From: Microbacterium sp. MM2322
Lineage (GTDB): Bacteria; Actinomycetota; Actinomycetes; Actinomycetales; Microbacteriaceae
Direction: 5' to 3'
Assembly (NCBI RefSeq): GCF_964186585.1
Contig: NZ_OZ075067.1
Coordinates: 1,302,001 to 1,366,000, forward strand
DNA length: 64,000 bases
The position numbers and the translations under genes are program-made. Positions 54,471 through 63,582 of the stretch are shown piece by piece. Within the stretch, counting starts at the first letter, position 1. Each line of letters begins with the position of its first letter. Under the pieces are notes generated by a model. The model did no database searches. It saw nothing but the letters and a program-made list of their open reading frames with translations, and had not been told where the DNA came from.

Positions 54471-57197
54471 TCAGGCTTCGCCGCCCGCGTTGCCGGACGT
54501 GCCGGAGTTGACGTCGTGCAGACGGTACTTCTCGATGGCCTGCGCGGACAGACCGCGGTCGACGACGCCGTCCTCGGCCAAAGCCTGGAGGGTGCGGACG
54601 ACGATCGACGGGCCGTCGATCTTGAACTGGCGGCGGGCGGCCGCGCGGGTGTCCGAGAAGCCGAAGCCGTCGGCGCCGAGCGTCGCGTACCGGCGGGGGA
54701 CCCACTGGCGGATCTGGTCCTGCACGGCGTGCATGAAGTCGCTGACGGCGACGACCGGGCCCTCCGAGTCGCGGAGCTTCTCGGTGATGTACGCGGTCTT
54801 CGGCTCGTCGGTCGGGTGCAGGAAGTTGTGCTCGTCAGCGGCGAGGCCGTCACGACGGAGCTCCGTCCAGCTGGTCACCGACCACACGTCGGCGACGACG
54901 CCCCAGTCGTCCTTGAGGAGCTTCTGCGCCTCGTGAGCCCAGGCCAGGCCGACGCCCGACGCGAGGATCTGGGCACGGTGACCCTCACCCTCGCCGGCGG
55001 AGACGCGGTGGATGCCGCGGATGATGCCATCCACGTCGACGTTCTCCGGCTCCTTGGGCTGAACGATCGGCTCGTTGTAGACGGTGATGTAGTACATGAC
55101 GTTCGGGTCGGAGTGCTCCCCGCCGTACATGCGCTCCAGGCCCGACTGCACGATGTGCGCGATCTCGTAGCCGTAGGCGGGGTCGTACGAGACCGTCGCC
55201 GGGTTCGTCGAGGCGAGCAGGTGCGAGTGCCCGTCGGCGTGCTGCAGACCCTCACCCGTCAGAGTGGTGCGTCCCGCGGTCGCGCCGATGATGAAGCCGC
55301 GCGCCATCTGGTCGCCGGCAGCCCACTGGGCGTCGCCCGTGCGCTGGAAGCCGAACATCGAGTAGAAGACGTAGACCGGGATGAGCGGCTCGCCGTGCGT
55401 CGCGTACGACGTGCCGACGTTCGTGAACGCGGCGACCGCGCCGGCCTCGTTGATGCCGACGTGCATGATCTGTCCCTGCGGGCTCTCCTTGTACGCCAGG
55501 AGCAGCTCGCGGTCGACGGACGTGTAGTTCTGCCCGTTCGGGTTGTAGATCTTCGCGGTCGGGAAGTACGCGTCCATACCGAAGGTTCGCGCCTCGTCGG
55601 GGATGATCGGCACGATGCGGTGGCCGAAGTCCTTGGTACGCAGCAGGTCCTTCAGCAGGCGCACGAACGCCATGGTCGTGGCGACCTCCTGCGTTCCCGA
55701 ACCCTTCTTCGGCAGCGCGTAGACGCTGTCGTCGGGGAGGGTGAGGGACGTGTAGGTGCTCCGACGCTGCGGCAGGGTGCCACCGAGGCTCCGGCGACGC
55801 TCGACCATGTACTTGATGGTCTCGTCCTCCGCACCCGGGTGGTAGTACGGGGGCTCGTAGGGGTTCTCCTCGAGCTGCGCGTCCGTCAACGGGATGTGCA
55901 TCTCGTCGCGGAACATCTTGAGGTCGTCGAGGGTCATCTTCTTCATCTGGTGCGTCGCGTTGCGCCCCTCGAAGTGCGGACCGAGGCCGTAGCCCTTGAC
56001 GGTCTTGGCCAGGATGACGGTCGGCTGGCCCTTGTGCTCCATGGCCGCCTTGTACGCCGCGAAGACCTTGCGGTAATCGTGGCCACCGCGCTTGAGGTTC
56101 CAGATCTGCTCGTCGGAGTAGTCCTTGACCAGGGCGGCGGCGCGCTCGTCACGGCCGAAGAAGTGCTCACGGACGTAGGCGCCGTTCTCGGCCTTGTACG
56201 TCTGGAAGTCGCCGTCGGGCGTGCTGTTCATCAGGTTGAGGAGGGCGCCCTCGTTGTCGCGGGCGAGCAGGTCATCCCACTCGCGGCCCCAGACGACCTT
56301 GATGACGTTCCAGCCGGCGCCGCGGAAGAAGCTCTCGAGCTCCTGCACGATCTTGCCGTTGCCGCGGACGGGGCCGTCGAGACGCTGGAGGTTGCAGTTG
56401 ACGACGAAGGTCAGGTTGTCGAGGCCTTCGTTCGCGGCGACCTGCAGCTGTCCGCGGCTCTCGACCTCATCCATCTCACCGTCGCCGAGGAACGCCCAGA
56501 CGTGGGAGTCGTTGAGGTCCTTGATGCCGCGGTTGGTGAGGTACTTGTTCGTCATCGCCTGGTAGATGGCGTTGATCGGGCCGAGACCCATCGAGACCGT
56601 GGGGAACTGCCAGTAGTCCGGCATGAGCCGCGGGTGCGGGTACGAGGGCAGACCGTGGGGAGCCGCGGATGCCTCCTGGCGGAAGCCGTCGAGCTGCTGG
56701 GTCGTCAGGCCGCCTTCGAGGAAGGAACGGGCGTACATGCCGGGGGAGGCGTGACCCTGGAAGAAGACCTGGTCGCCGCCGCCGGAGTGGTCGGGACCGC
56801 GGAAGAAGTGGTTGAAACCGACCTCGTAGAGTGCGGCAGACGACGCGTAGGTCGAGATGTGACCGCCGACCCCGATGCCGGGGCGCTGAGCGCGGTGCAC
56901 GGTGAGGGCTGCGTTCCAGCGGATCCAGCGACGGTAGCGACGCTCGACCTCTTCGTCGCCGGGGAACTCCGGCTCGCTGTCGGCGGGGATCGTGTTGATG
57001 TAGTCCGTGGTGGGAACCTGCGGGACATTCAGGTGGAGTTCGCGCGAGCTCTGCAGGAGGCTCAGCATGATCTCGCGTCCGCGGCTCGCACCGCGAGCGT
57101 CGACGAGCTGACGCAGGGAATCCTGCCACTCCGACGTCTCTTCCGGGTCGCTGTCCTGCGGGCCCTGCGAGTACGGATCCTGATCGTTGACAGTCAC
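54471..57197 (-). CDS. aceE: Pyruvate dehydrogenase E1 component (homodimeric type)
   Basis: The 908-residue thiamine-diphosphate enzyme decarboxylates pyruvate and feeds acetyl groups to E2. Key segments are [24 protein letters not shown] (in part), [12 protein letters not shown] with the ThDP/magnesium GDG motif, and [16 protein letters not shown] 57197 with AAAGG upstream was chosen; the frame is open further, to 57272. A TAGGCT on minus (57293-57288) gives a leader of about 85 nt. It lies directly upstream of fasR. Confidence 0.95.
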   Translation of the reverse strand: MTVNDQDPYSQGPQDSDPEETSEWQDSLRQLVDARGASRGREIMLSLLQSSRELHLNVPQVPTTDYINTIPADSEPEFPGDEEVERRYRRWIRWNAALTVHRAQRPGIGVGGHISTYASSAALYEVGFNHFFRGPDHSGGGDQVFFQGHASPGMYARSFLEGGLTTQQLDGFRQEASAAPHGLPSYPHPRLMPDYWQFPTVSMGLGPINAIYQAMTNKYLTNRGIKDLNDSHVWAFLGDGEMDEVESRGQLQVAANEGLDNLTFVVNCNLQRLDGPVRGNGKIVQELESFFRGAGWNVIKVVWGREWDDLLARDNEGALLNLMNSTPDGDFQTYKAENGAYVREHFFGRDERAAALVKDYSDEQIWNLKRGGHDYRKVFAAYKAAMEHKGQPTVILAKTVKGYGLGPHFEGRNATHQMKKMTLDDLKMFRDEMHIPLTDAQLEENPYEPPYYHPGAEDETIKYMVERRRSLGGTLPQRRSTYTSLTLPDDSVYALPKKGSGTQEVATTMAFVRLLKDLLRTKDFGHRIVPIIPDEARTFGMDAYFPTAKIYNPNGQNYTSVDRELLLAYKESPQGQIMHVGINEAGAVAAFTNVGTSYATHGEPLIPVYVFYSMFGFQRTGDAQWAAGDQMARGFIIGATAGRTTLTGEGLQHADGHSHLLASTNPATVSYDPAYGYEIAHIVQSGLERMYGGEHSDPNVMYYITVYNEPIVQPKEPENVDVDGIIRGIHRVSAGEGEGHRAQILASGVGLAWAHEAQKLLKDDWGVVADVWSVTSWTELRRDGLAADEHNFLHPTDEPKTAYITEKLRDSEGPVVAVSDFMHAVQDQIRQWVPRRYATLGADGFGFSDTRAAARRQFKIDGPSIVVRTLQALAEDGVVDRGLSAQAIEKYRLHDVNSGTSGNAGGEA

Positions 57198-57330
57198 AAG
57201 AGGCCTTTCGTCGCCTGGCAGATCGTGCCAGGAAGGAGGGATCGAGCGAGGGCGCGCTTGTTCGGCGCGCACAACTCGCTTGTCCTCAGCCTACCCATAC
57301 GGTCCGGCACTGGACGCCGCTCAGCCGCCG

Positions 57331-57336
57331 TAGACT
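57331..57336 (+). promoter_or_regulatory. tRNA-Val promoter -10 (TAGACT)
   Basis: TAGACT ends 10 bp before the mature tRNA 5' end. It faces the aceE promoter 38 bp away on the other strand. Confidence 0.5.
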
Positions 57337-57346
57337 CGGTACGTCA

Positions 57347-57422
57347 GGGCCTTTAGCTCAGCTGGTAGAGCGCCACGTTTACACCGTGGATGTCGTCGGT
57401 TCGATCCCGGCAGGGCCCACCA
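57347..57422 (+). tRNA. tRNA-Val (anticodon TAC)
   Basis: The acceptor GGGCCTT pairs with AGGGCCC, the anticodon arm CCACG-TTTACAC-CGTGG gives TAC at 57380-57382, the T loop is GGTTCGATCCC-like, the discriminator is A, and CCA is encoded. Confidence 0.96.
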
Positions 57423-57442
57423 CAGGCATCCCGCCTCACCTC

Positions 57443-58933
57443 TCACTCGCGACCGGTTGCCGCCGGATTCGTGTACAGGTCGCCGCCCTTCGCGAGACGT
57501 GAGTGCCGCCGCGAGTACCCGAAATAGATCACGAAGCCGATCGCGAGCCAGATGAGGAAGCGGAGCCACGTCTCCACCGTGAGGTTCAGCATCAGGTAGA
57601 TGCAGACCGCCGCCGATATCGCGGGGAGCCACGGGTTGAGCGGCACGCGGAAGCCGCGCTCGAGGTCCGGCCGGCGACGGCGCAGGACGATGACGCCGAC
57701 CGAGACGAGGACGAACGCCGACAGGGTGCCGATGTTCACCATCTCCTCGAGCACGCCGACGGGCGTGAGGCCCGCGACGAGGGCGACGACCACGGTGACG
57801 ATGAGCGAGATGACCCACGGGGTGCGGAACCGGGGGTGCACCTTCGCCAGCTGGCGCGGGAGGAGGGCGTCCCGCGACATCGCGAAGATGATGCGGGTCG
57901 CACCGATCATGAGGGTCAGCACGACTGTCGTGAGTCCTGCGACGGCGCCCGCCGAGATGACGGTGGCCATCCAGGTCTGGCCGTGGAACGCGAACGCGTT
58001 GGCGAGCGCGGCGGCCGGGTCGAGCTTGTCGTAGGGGACCATGCCCGTCACGACGAGGGCGACAGCTCCGTAGAGGATCGTGCAGATGATGAGCGAGGCG
58101 ATGATGCCGATCGGCAGGTCACGCTGCGGGCGCTTGGTCTCTTCGGCGGTCGTCGCGACGACGTCGAAACCGATGTAGGCGAAGAACACGAGAGCGGCCC
58201 CCGCGAAGATCCCGCCGACACCGAACGCGGTCGGTTCGATCCCGGAGAAGAACTGCAGGAGCGGCTGCGTGAGGCCCGATCCGTTGTCGCGAGGGGCGGC
58301 ATCCGGGACGAACGGCGAGTAGTTCGCCGGGTTGACGAACAGGAGGCCCGCGACGATGACGAAGAGCACGATGAAGAGCTTCACCGCGACGAGGACCAGG
58401 TTCACCCGCATCGACTCACGGATGCCGAGGGTGATCAGCACGCCGAGCACGATCACGAGCAGCACCGCCATCAGATCGACGGTCCCGCCGTATCCGATCG
58501 CGGCGGGGATCGGGGCGCCGAGCTGCTCCATGAGGGAACCGAGGTACGCGCTCCACCCCTGCGCGACGACGCTCGCCCCGAGGAACATCTCGAGGATGAG
58601 GTCCCAGCCGATGATCCAGGCGAACAGTTCGCCGAGCGAGGCGTACGAGAAGGTGTAGGCCGATCCCGATACCGGCACGGTTGACGCGAACTCGGCGTAG
58701 CACATCGCTGCGAGGCCGCACGCGATCGCGGCCACGATGAAGCTGATGACGATGGCCGGCCCCGCCACGTCGTGCGCAGCGCGCCCGGTCAGGGTGAAGA
58801 TGCCCGCGCCGATGACGACGCCGACACCGAACACGGTGAGGTCGAGAGCCGAGAGCGACTTCTTGAGTTGGAACTCCGGCTCTTCGGTGTCGGCGATCGA
58901 CTGTTCGACCGATTTGGTGCGCAGCATGCTCAT
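57443..58933 (-). CDS. APC family amino acid permease (cationic amino acid transporter-like)
   Basis: The 496-residue protein has twelve or more membrane helices and the APC signature VFGVGVVIGAGIFTLTG in helix 1, followed by GPAIVISFIVAAIACGLAAM and FFAYIGFDVVATTAEE. The closest named type is the CAT-like (YfnA) group. GGAGG 8 nt before ATG 58933 fixes the start. It probably imports an amino acid with protons; which one is not shown. Confidence 0.9.
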   Translation of the reverse strand: MSMLRTKSVEQSIADTEEPEFQLKKSLSALDLTVFGVGVVIGAGIFTLTGRAAHDVAGPAIVISFIVAAIACGLAAMCYAEFASTVPVSGSAYTFSYASLGELFAWIIGWDLILEMFLGASVVAQGWSAYLGSLMEQLGAPIPAAIGYGGTVDLMAVLLVIVLGVLITLGIRESMRVNLVLVAVKLFIVLFVIVAGLLFVNPANYSPFVPDAAPRDNGSGLTQPLLQFFSGIEPTAFGVGGIFAGAALVFFAYIGFDVVATTAEETKRPQRDLPIGIIASLIICTILYGAVALVVTGMVPYDKLDPAAALANAFAFHGQTWMATVISAGAVAGLTTVVLTLMIGATRIIFAMSRDALLPRQLAKVHPRFRTPWVISLIVTVVVALVAGLTPVGVLEEMVNIGTLSAFVLVSVGVIVLRRRRPDLERGFRVPLNPWLPAISAAVCIYLMLNLTVETWLRFLIWLAIGFVIYFGYSRRHSRLAKGGDLYTNPAATGRE

Positions 58934-59040
58934 GCTGGTCTCCTCCCGCGCGTTTCCGGGACGTCATGTTAGTGCGTCACGCCATCCGGGACGAAGAGGG
59001 CGCCCGGACGGGCGGTCGGGAGGGAGGTAGGTTGGGGAAC

Positions 59041-59772
59041 GTGAAAGCCAGCTTTACCGACCAGCGCCGCCTCCTTGATCTCGTCGACGCCGACCTCGCC
59101 GTCAGCCAAGCCGATCACGCGCGTCGGAACCCCGAGCAGGGGGCGCGGGTGAAGCAGTTGCTTGCCGAACGCGCGACGCACTCCGCCGAGCTCACGCGCC
59201 GCCTCGGCGCCCGCGACGATGCGAAGACCGAGCTGGCCCGCATCCAGTCCGACGTCGCCGTCGTCGATGCGCGCACCCGGCGCGACAACGAGCGCCTCGC
59301 CTCGACGTCGAGCGTCAAGGACGCCCAAGGCCTCGAGCACGAGATCGCCTCCCTCGCCAAGCGCAAGTCCGACCTCGAGGACTCGGAGCTCGATGTCATG
59401 GAGCGCCTCGAGACCGCCGAATCCGCTGTCGCCGAGCAGGAGGCGCTCATCGCCTCGGTGAACGAAGAGGGTGCTCGCTTGAGCGCCGAAGCCAAGGCCG
59501 CCGTCGCTGACGCGACGTCACGCCATGAGGCGGCGACCCGCGATCGCGCTGCCATCGCCTCCTCGTTGCCCGCTGATCTCGTCGCCCTGTACGACGCTCT
59601 CGCCGCCCGCGGTAACGGCGCCGGCCTGCTGCAGCGCCGCACCTGCGGCGGCTGCCGCATGGTGCTGTCCGGCACCGATCTGAACGTCGTGCGCGCGGCC
59701 GCCGAGGACGACGTCGTGACGTGCCCCGAATGCGGCTGCATCCTGGTGCGCGGCGAGGATTCCGGGCTCTGA
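59041..59772 (+). CDS. Coiled-coil protein with C4-type zinc ribbon (CT398/DUF164-like)
   Basis: The 243-residue protein is a long heptad-rich coiled coil (about residues 20-170) ending in a zinc ribbon with CGGC and CPECGC. Such proteins are widespread in actinobacteria and chlamydiae; they may act as assembly or nucleic-acid-binding adaptors, but no function is proven. TAGGTT (59028-59033) lies 7 nt before the GTG start, so it is probably leaderless. The polymerase gene overlaps its 3' end. Confidence 0.85.
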   Translation: MKASFTDQRRLLDLVDADLAVSQADHARRNPEQGARVKQLLAERATHSAELTRRLGARDDAKTELARIQSDVAVVDARTRRDNERLASTSSVKDAQGLEHEIASLAKRKSDLEDSELDVMERLETAESAVAEQEALIASVNEEGARLSAEAKAAVADATSRHEAATRDRAAIASSLPADLVALYDALAARGNGAGLLQRRTCGGCRMVLSGTDLNVVRAAAEDDVVTCPECGCILVRGEDSGL

Positions 59773-61493
59773 CCGATCCGGGCTCGACCACGGGGAACGT
59801 CGTTCCCTGGATCGTGGTCGGGACATCCGGTGACGGCGTCGCCCTCGTACCCATCGCCGCGGATGGGACGGTAGGCGACCACCTCATTATCGAGCGCCGT
59901 GCGCTCGTGCACCAGGTCGCACAGACGGATGCCGCCACGCGGTGGGTCTGGAGCGACACCTCCTCCTGGTACCCGGGGGTCATCGCCGAGGGAGTCAGGG
60001 CGTCCCGGTGCCACGATCTGCGGCTGGCGCACGCGATCCTCCGGGACAGTGCCCGGTCCGTCGACGCCGACGCGCTTCGCGCTGCGACCGAATGGGATGC
60101 CGCGGCATCCGTCGCCGACGACGGTCCGAGCGCGCTCTTCGACCTCGATCCGGGCGCCCGCGAGGTTCCGCACGACATCGACGCCGCCCTTGCGGAGTTC
60201 GCGCGTCAAAGGGCGGTGATCGGCGCCAGCGCGGCCGGGCTCCGTCTGCTGGTCGCCGCGGAATCGGTCGGCGCCCTGGTGGCGGCGGAGATGCACGCGG
60301 CAGGCGTCCCCTGGGATGGCGACGTCCACGACGGAATCCTCACCGGGATGCTGGGGGAGCGAGAGCCCGGCAACGGACTGCCCGCCCGCATCGAATCTCT
60401 CGCGGCAGACATCCGGGACCTCCTCGGCGACCCCGGTCTCAGCATCGATTCGCAGCCCAAGCTGCTGCGTGCCCTCCACCGCGTGGGAGTGGCGGCGACC
60501 TCCACGAGCAAATGGGAGTTGAGCGAGTACGACCACCCCGTCATCGCGCCGCTACTCGAGTACAAGCGGTCGATGCGGCTCTTCACCGCCAACGGATGGG
60601 CGTGGCGCGACGAGTGGGCCCCCGACGGGCGATTCCGCCCGGTGTACGTCCCGGGCGGCGTGGTGACGGGCCGCTGGGCGTCCTCGGGCGGGGGAGCGCT
60701 GCAGCTTCCGCGGCAGCTTCGCCCCGCGGTCCGCGCTGATCCGGGCTGGACGCTCGTGGTCGCCGATGTCGCGCAGCTCGAGCCACGGGTCCTTGCGGCG
60801 ATGTCGCGGGATGCCGCTCTCGCCGAGAGCGCCCGCGACACCGATCTCTACGAGGGCATCGTCTCGCGCGGCGTCGTGAGTACCCGCTCGGAGGCCAAGT
60901 TCGCGCTGCTGGGAGCGATGTACGGCGCGACGACGGGGGACAGCGGTCGCCTGGTGCCCGCGCTCCGCCGGGCGTATCCGCGCGCGATGGGCCTCGTGGA
61001 CGACGCTGCGCGCGTCGGCGAGGAAGGCGGCATCGTCTCGACGTGGCTCGGCCGATCGAGTCCGCCCCCGTCGCCGGGATGGCGTGCTCTGCAAGGACAT
61101 GCCGGAGACCCCGACGCGACCGAGACCGACCGGGGGCAGGCGCGCCGCGCCTCGAGAGATCGCGGACGTTTCACCCGCAACTTCGTGGTGCAGGGCACCG
61201 CTGCCGAATGGGCGCTCGCGTGGCTGGGCGACCTGCGCGCCCGGCTGGCCGCACTGCCGTCCGTCGACGAAGCGGATGCCGCGCCTCGATCCGGCGCTCT
61301 CCACGCCCGGCAGGCGCATCTCGCCTTCTTCCTGCACGACGAGGTCATCGTGCACGCGCCGGCCGCCCACGCGGAGCAGGCAGCGGACGCCGTGACCCTC
61401 GCGGCCGATGCCGCCACGCGGCTGCTCTTCGGCGACATCCCGCTGGACTTCCGTCTCGACCTCCAGGTCCGTGTCGACGCGGCGAAGGCCTGA
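59730..61493 (+). CDS. Bifunctional 3'-5' exonuclease/DNA polymerase (PolA-like, no 5' nuclease)
   Basis: About 560-590 residues cover a degenerate 3'-5' exonuclease-like domain and a family A polymerase. Motif A is VVADVAQLEPRV, the O-helix RSEAKFALLGAMYGATTGDSG and motif C FLHDEVIVHA. The 5' nuclease domain of PolA is missing. The start is unclear: GTG 59721 and ATG 59730 overlap the previous gene by about 50 bp, while the conserved part begins only at VPWIVVG near 59803, so a CTG near 59769 is also possible. It may work in repair. Confidence 0.85.
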   Translation: MRLHPGARRGFRALTDPGSTTGNVVPWIVVGTSGDGVALVPIAADGTVGDHLIIERRALVHQVAQTDAATRWVWSDTSSWYPGVIAEGVRASRCHDLRLAHAILRDSARSVDADALRAATEWDAAASVADDGPSALFDLDPGAREVPHDIDAALAEFARQRAVIGASAAGLRLLVAAESVGALVAAEMHAAGVPWDGDVHDGILTGMLGEREPGNGLPARIESLAADIRDLLGDPGLSIDSQPKLLRALHRVGVAATSTSKWELSEYDHPVIAPLLEYKRSMRLFTANGWAWRDEWAPDGRFRPVYVPGGVVTGRWASSGGGALQLPRQLRPAVRADPGWTLVVADVAQLEPRVLAAMSRDAALAESARDTDLYEGIVSRGVVSTRSEAKFALLGAMYGATTGDSGRLVPALRRAYPRAMGLVDDAARVGEEGGIVSTWLGRSSPPPSPGWRALQGHAGDPDATETDRGQARRASRDRGRFTRNFVVQGTAAEWALAWLGDLRARLAALPSVDEADAAPRSGALHARQAHLAFFLHDEVIVHAPAAHAEQAADAVTLAADAATRLLFGDIPLDFRLDLQVRVDAAKA

Positions 61494-61506
61494 CGCCCCG
61501 GACGGA

Positions 61507-61512
61507 TAGACT
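61507..61512 (+). promoter_or_regulatory. rnpB promoter -10 (TAGACT)
   Basis: TAGACT ends 8 bp before the first base of the predicted RNase P RNA, so the transcript start fits the RNA 5' end. Confidence 0.65.
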
Positions 61513-61520
61513 CGACCCCG

Positions 61521-61885
61521 CGAATGGGTCGGCTGGACGGTCGCGTGGCGCGCAAGCGCACCGAGGAACGTCCGGGCTCCACAGGGCAGGGCGGTGGGTA
61601 ACACCCACCCGGAGTGATCCGCGAGACAGTGCCACAGAGAGCAGACCGCCCCGGTTCCGACCGGGGTAAGGGTGAAAGGGTGGTGTAAGAGACCACCGGG
61701 GTCGTGGTGACACGACCCGCACGGTAAACCTCGCCCGGAGCAAGGTCAGACAGGGGATGCCGACGCGGCTCGCTGAGTCCCCGGGTAGACCGCTGGAGCG
61801 GCACGGCAACGTGTCGCCGAGAGAGATGACCGTCCACGGGGTTTCGACCCCCGGACAGAACCCGGCGTACAGGCCGGCCCATTCG
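61521..61885 (+). ncRNA. rnpB: RNase P RNA, bacterial type A
   Basis: The RNA of about 365 nt begins CGAATGGGTCGGC and ends GCCGGCCCATTCG, forming a 13-bp P1 with one G.U. Conserved elements are GAGGAACGTCCGGGCTCCAC (P4/J region), the universal ACAGNRA-type ACAGAACCCGGC near the 3' end, and GGTAAACCTCG. It is the catalytic subunit that matures tRNA 5' ends. A GCCGGA/TCCGGC hairpin follows at 61893-61914. Confidence 0.96.
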
Positions 61886-61930
61886 CCCCCTAGCCGGATC
61901 GATCCACGTCCGGCGCGATCCGTCTGAATC

Positions 61931-62305
61931 TCAGGTCGTCGACGAACCTGCGGCGGAGCCGACAAGCGCGACGACCCAGAACGTGGTGGTCAGCACACAG
62001 ATGGCGATGGTCACATATCCCATGACCAGCCCCGCCACCGCATTTCCCCGACCCACTGAGAGGGTGCTGCTCGCCCGCAGTCCGACGTGGCCGAAGATCG
62101 CGGCGAGGATCCCCAGAGGGAAGGCGAAGAAGATCACGATGAGACCCCAGAGCGGGATCGGGACGCTGATGCCGAAGAACAGCGCGATGATTCCGAGAAC
62201 GAGCCCCGCGGTCGCCGCGCCGTTCGACGGCCCTCGAACAACCTGCTGGAACACGACCTGCTGCGGGTAGTGCTGCTGCGGATAATTCGGCTGCGAATTG
62301 GACAT
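61931..62305 (-). CDS. DUF4190 domain membrane protein
   Basis: The 124-residue protein has a Gln/Pro/Tyr-rich N-terminus (NYPQQHYPQQVVFQQ) followed by three membrane helices, with the DUF4190 pattern GLVLGIIALFFG … GILAAIFGHVGLRA. Such proteins are common in actinobacterial membranes and of unknown function. Convergent with rnpB. Confidence 0.8.
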   Translation of the reverse strand: MSNSQPNYPQQHYPQQVVFQQVVRGPSNGAATAGLVLGIIALFFGISVPIPLWGLIVIFFAFPLGILAAIFGHVGLRASSTLSVGRGNAVAGLVMGYVTIAICVLTTTFWVVALVGSAAGSSTT

Positions 62306-62407
62306 CGGTTCCCCCCGAAACTATGAGTGTCGAACTGAGCTCGCACTTTATCGGCGGGGGATGACGCGTGTCCATCCGCAGGAGGCCGATCGACCGCTCG
62401 CGTCCCG

Positions 62408-63229
62408 TCAGCGCGCGGTCGTCCCCGCCAGGTCTTCGCCCTCGTCGACCGAGACGGCCGAGTCCTCGCCCGCGAGCGCCAGCGCGGCGGCCCCGATGAT
62501 GCCGGCGTTGTTGCGGTGTACGGCCGGAACGATCTCGGTCTTCAGGTCGAGCAGGGGCAAGAACTTGTCCGCGTGCTTCGAGACGCCGCCACCGACGACG
62601 AACAGGTCGGGGGTGAAGAGGAACTCGAGGTGGCTGTAGTACTGCTGCAGACGCGCAGCCCAGGCATCCCACTCGAGCTCTTCGCGCTCCATGGCGGAGT
62701 AGGCCGCGTAGTGCTCGAAGTCCTTCTTGTGGCCGGGGCGGTGCAGGTGACCGAGTTCGCTGTTGGGAACGAGGACGCCCTTGTAGATCATCGCCGTGCC
62801 GATCCCGGTGCCGAGCGTCGTCAGGAGGACGAGGCCGTCACGATCCTTCGCGGCGCCGTACCGCATCTCGGCGACGCCGGCGACGTCCGCGTCGTTCGCG
62901 AAGTGGATCGGACGGCCGAGACCCTTTTCGAAGAACGCCTCGGCTTCGAAGCCGATCCACGTGTCGGCGACGTTGGCGGCCGACAGCGTCCGGCCGTTCT
63001 TCACGATGGCGGGGAACGCGACGCCGAGCGGCACGTCGGCGTCCGTGACGTCGAGCTTCTCGAGCACCTCGGTGACGGCCTTCAGGACGTCGTCGGGCTC
63101 GGCGCCCTGAGGAGTCGGGACCTTGATCCGGTCGGTGAGGAGCTTTCCCTGCGAGAGGTCGACGAGCGCACCCTTGATGCCCGTCCCTCCGATGTCGATG
63201 CCGACGGCGGTGGTGGCGGTACCAGTCAT
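62408..63229 (-). CDS. ppgK: Polyphosphate glucokinase (ROK family)
   Basis: The 273-residue kinase has the ATP/phosphate motif GIDIGGTGIKGALVDL, the FANDADVAG glucose-binding Asp pair, TLGTGIGTAMIYKG and the ELGHLHRPG segment found in polyphosphate-dependent glucokinases. It phosphorylates glucose with polyphosphate or ATP. TAGGCT on minus (63242-63237) is 7 nt before the ATG. The frame is open upstream to 63436 but lacks coding features there. Confidence 0.93.
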   Translation of the reverse strand: MTGTATTAVGIDIGGTGIKGALVDLSQGKLLTDRIKVPTPQGAEPDDVLKAVTEVLEKLDVTDADVPLGVAFPAIVKNGRTLSAANVADTWIGFEAEAFFEKGLGRPIHFANDADVAGVAEMRYGAAKDRDGLVLLTTLGTGIGTAMIYKGVLVPNSELGHLHRPGHKKDFEHYAAYSAMEREELEWDAWAARLQQYYSHLEFLFTPDLFVVGGGVSKHADKFLPLLDLKTEIVPAVHRNNAGIIGAAALALAGEDSAVSVDEGEDLAGTTAR

Positions 63230-63321
63230 GGTTCCGAGCCTAGTCGGACCCCGGCATCCCGGCCGTAGGTCTCGGGCCACCCCGTCCGTAGGATGAACCG
63301 CACGAGGCCGAGGAGGACCCC

Positions 63322-63504
63322 ATGAGCGACGCCGACAAGTACTGGTACAACCTGAAGACGGGCGAGGTCCAGCAGGGGTTCGAGTCCCCTGCCGTCGACC
63401 GCGCCGGGCCGTTCGACACCGCGGAGGATGCGGCACGTGCGCCGGAGATCATGCGTGAGCGCTCGCGGGCGTGGGCCGCAGAAGAAGCATCAGAAGACGA
63501 CTGA
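63322..63504 (+). CDS. Small SPOR-domain-like protein, 60 residues
   Basis: The acidic 60-residue protein reads KYWYNLKTGEVQQGFESPAV and ends with DTAEDAARAPEIMRERSRAW and an acidic tail. The pattern 'YW(Y/V)N…GEV…GP(F/Y)dTaeeAa' is that of short actinobacterial SPOR-like proteins. GAGGAGG stands 4-10 nt before the ATG. Function is unknown; it lies upstream of glnA on the same strand. Confidence 0.75.
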   Translation: MSDADKYWYNLKTGEVQQGFESPAVDRAGPFDTAEDAARAPEIMRERSRAWAAEEASEDD

Positions 63505-63546
63505 CGAGGGGCCGCGTCGCGTCACTCGGTCGTCTCTTTCGACCGC

Positions 63547-63552
63547 TAGTCT
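63547..63552 (+). promoter_or_regulatory. glnA promoter -10 (TAGTCT)
   Basis: TAGTCT leaves a short leader of about 25 nt with GGAAGGA before the ATG at 63583. Confidence 0.4.
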
Positions 63553-63582
63553 GGCAGTCGGCTCGGCACCGGGAAGGATGCG

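Noticed and set aside
54423-57356. Open frame of 977 codons on plus over aceE
   Set aside because: It is antisense to a clearly identified aceE, is Val/Asp/Glu-rich with no domain, and the tRNA-Val region follows.
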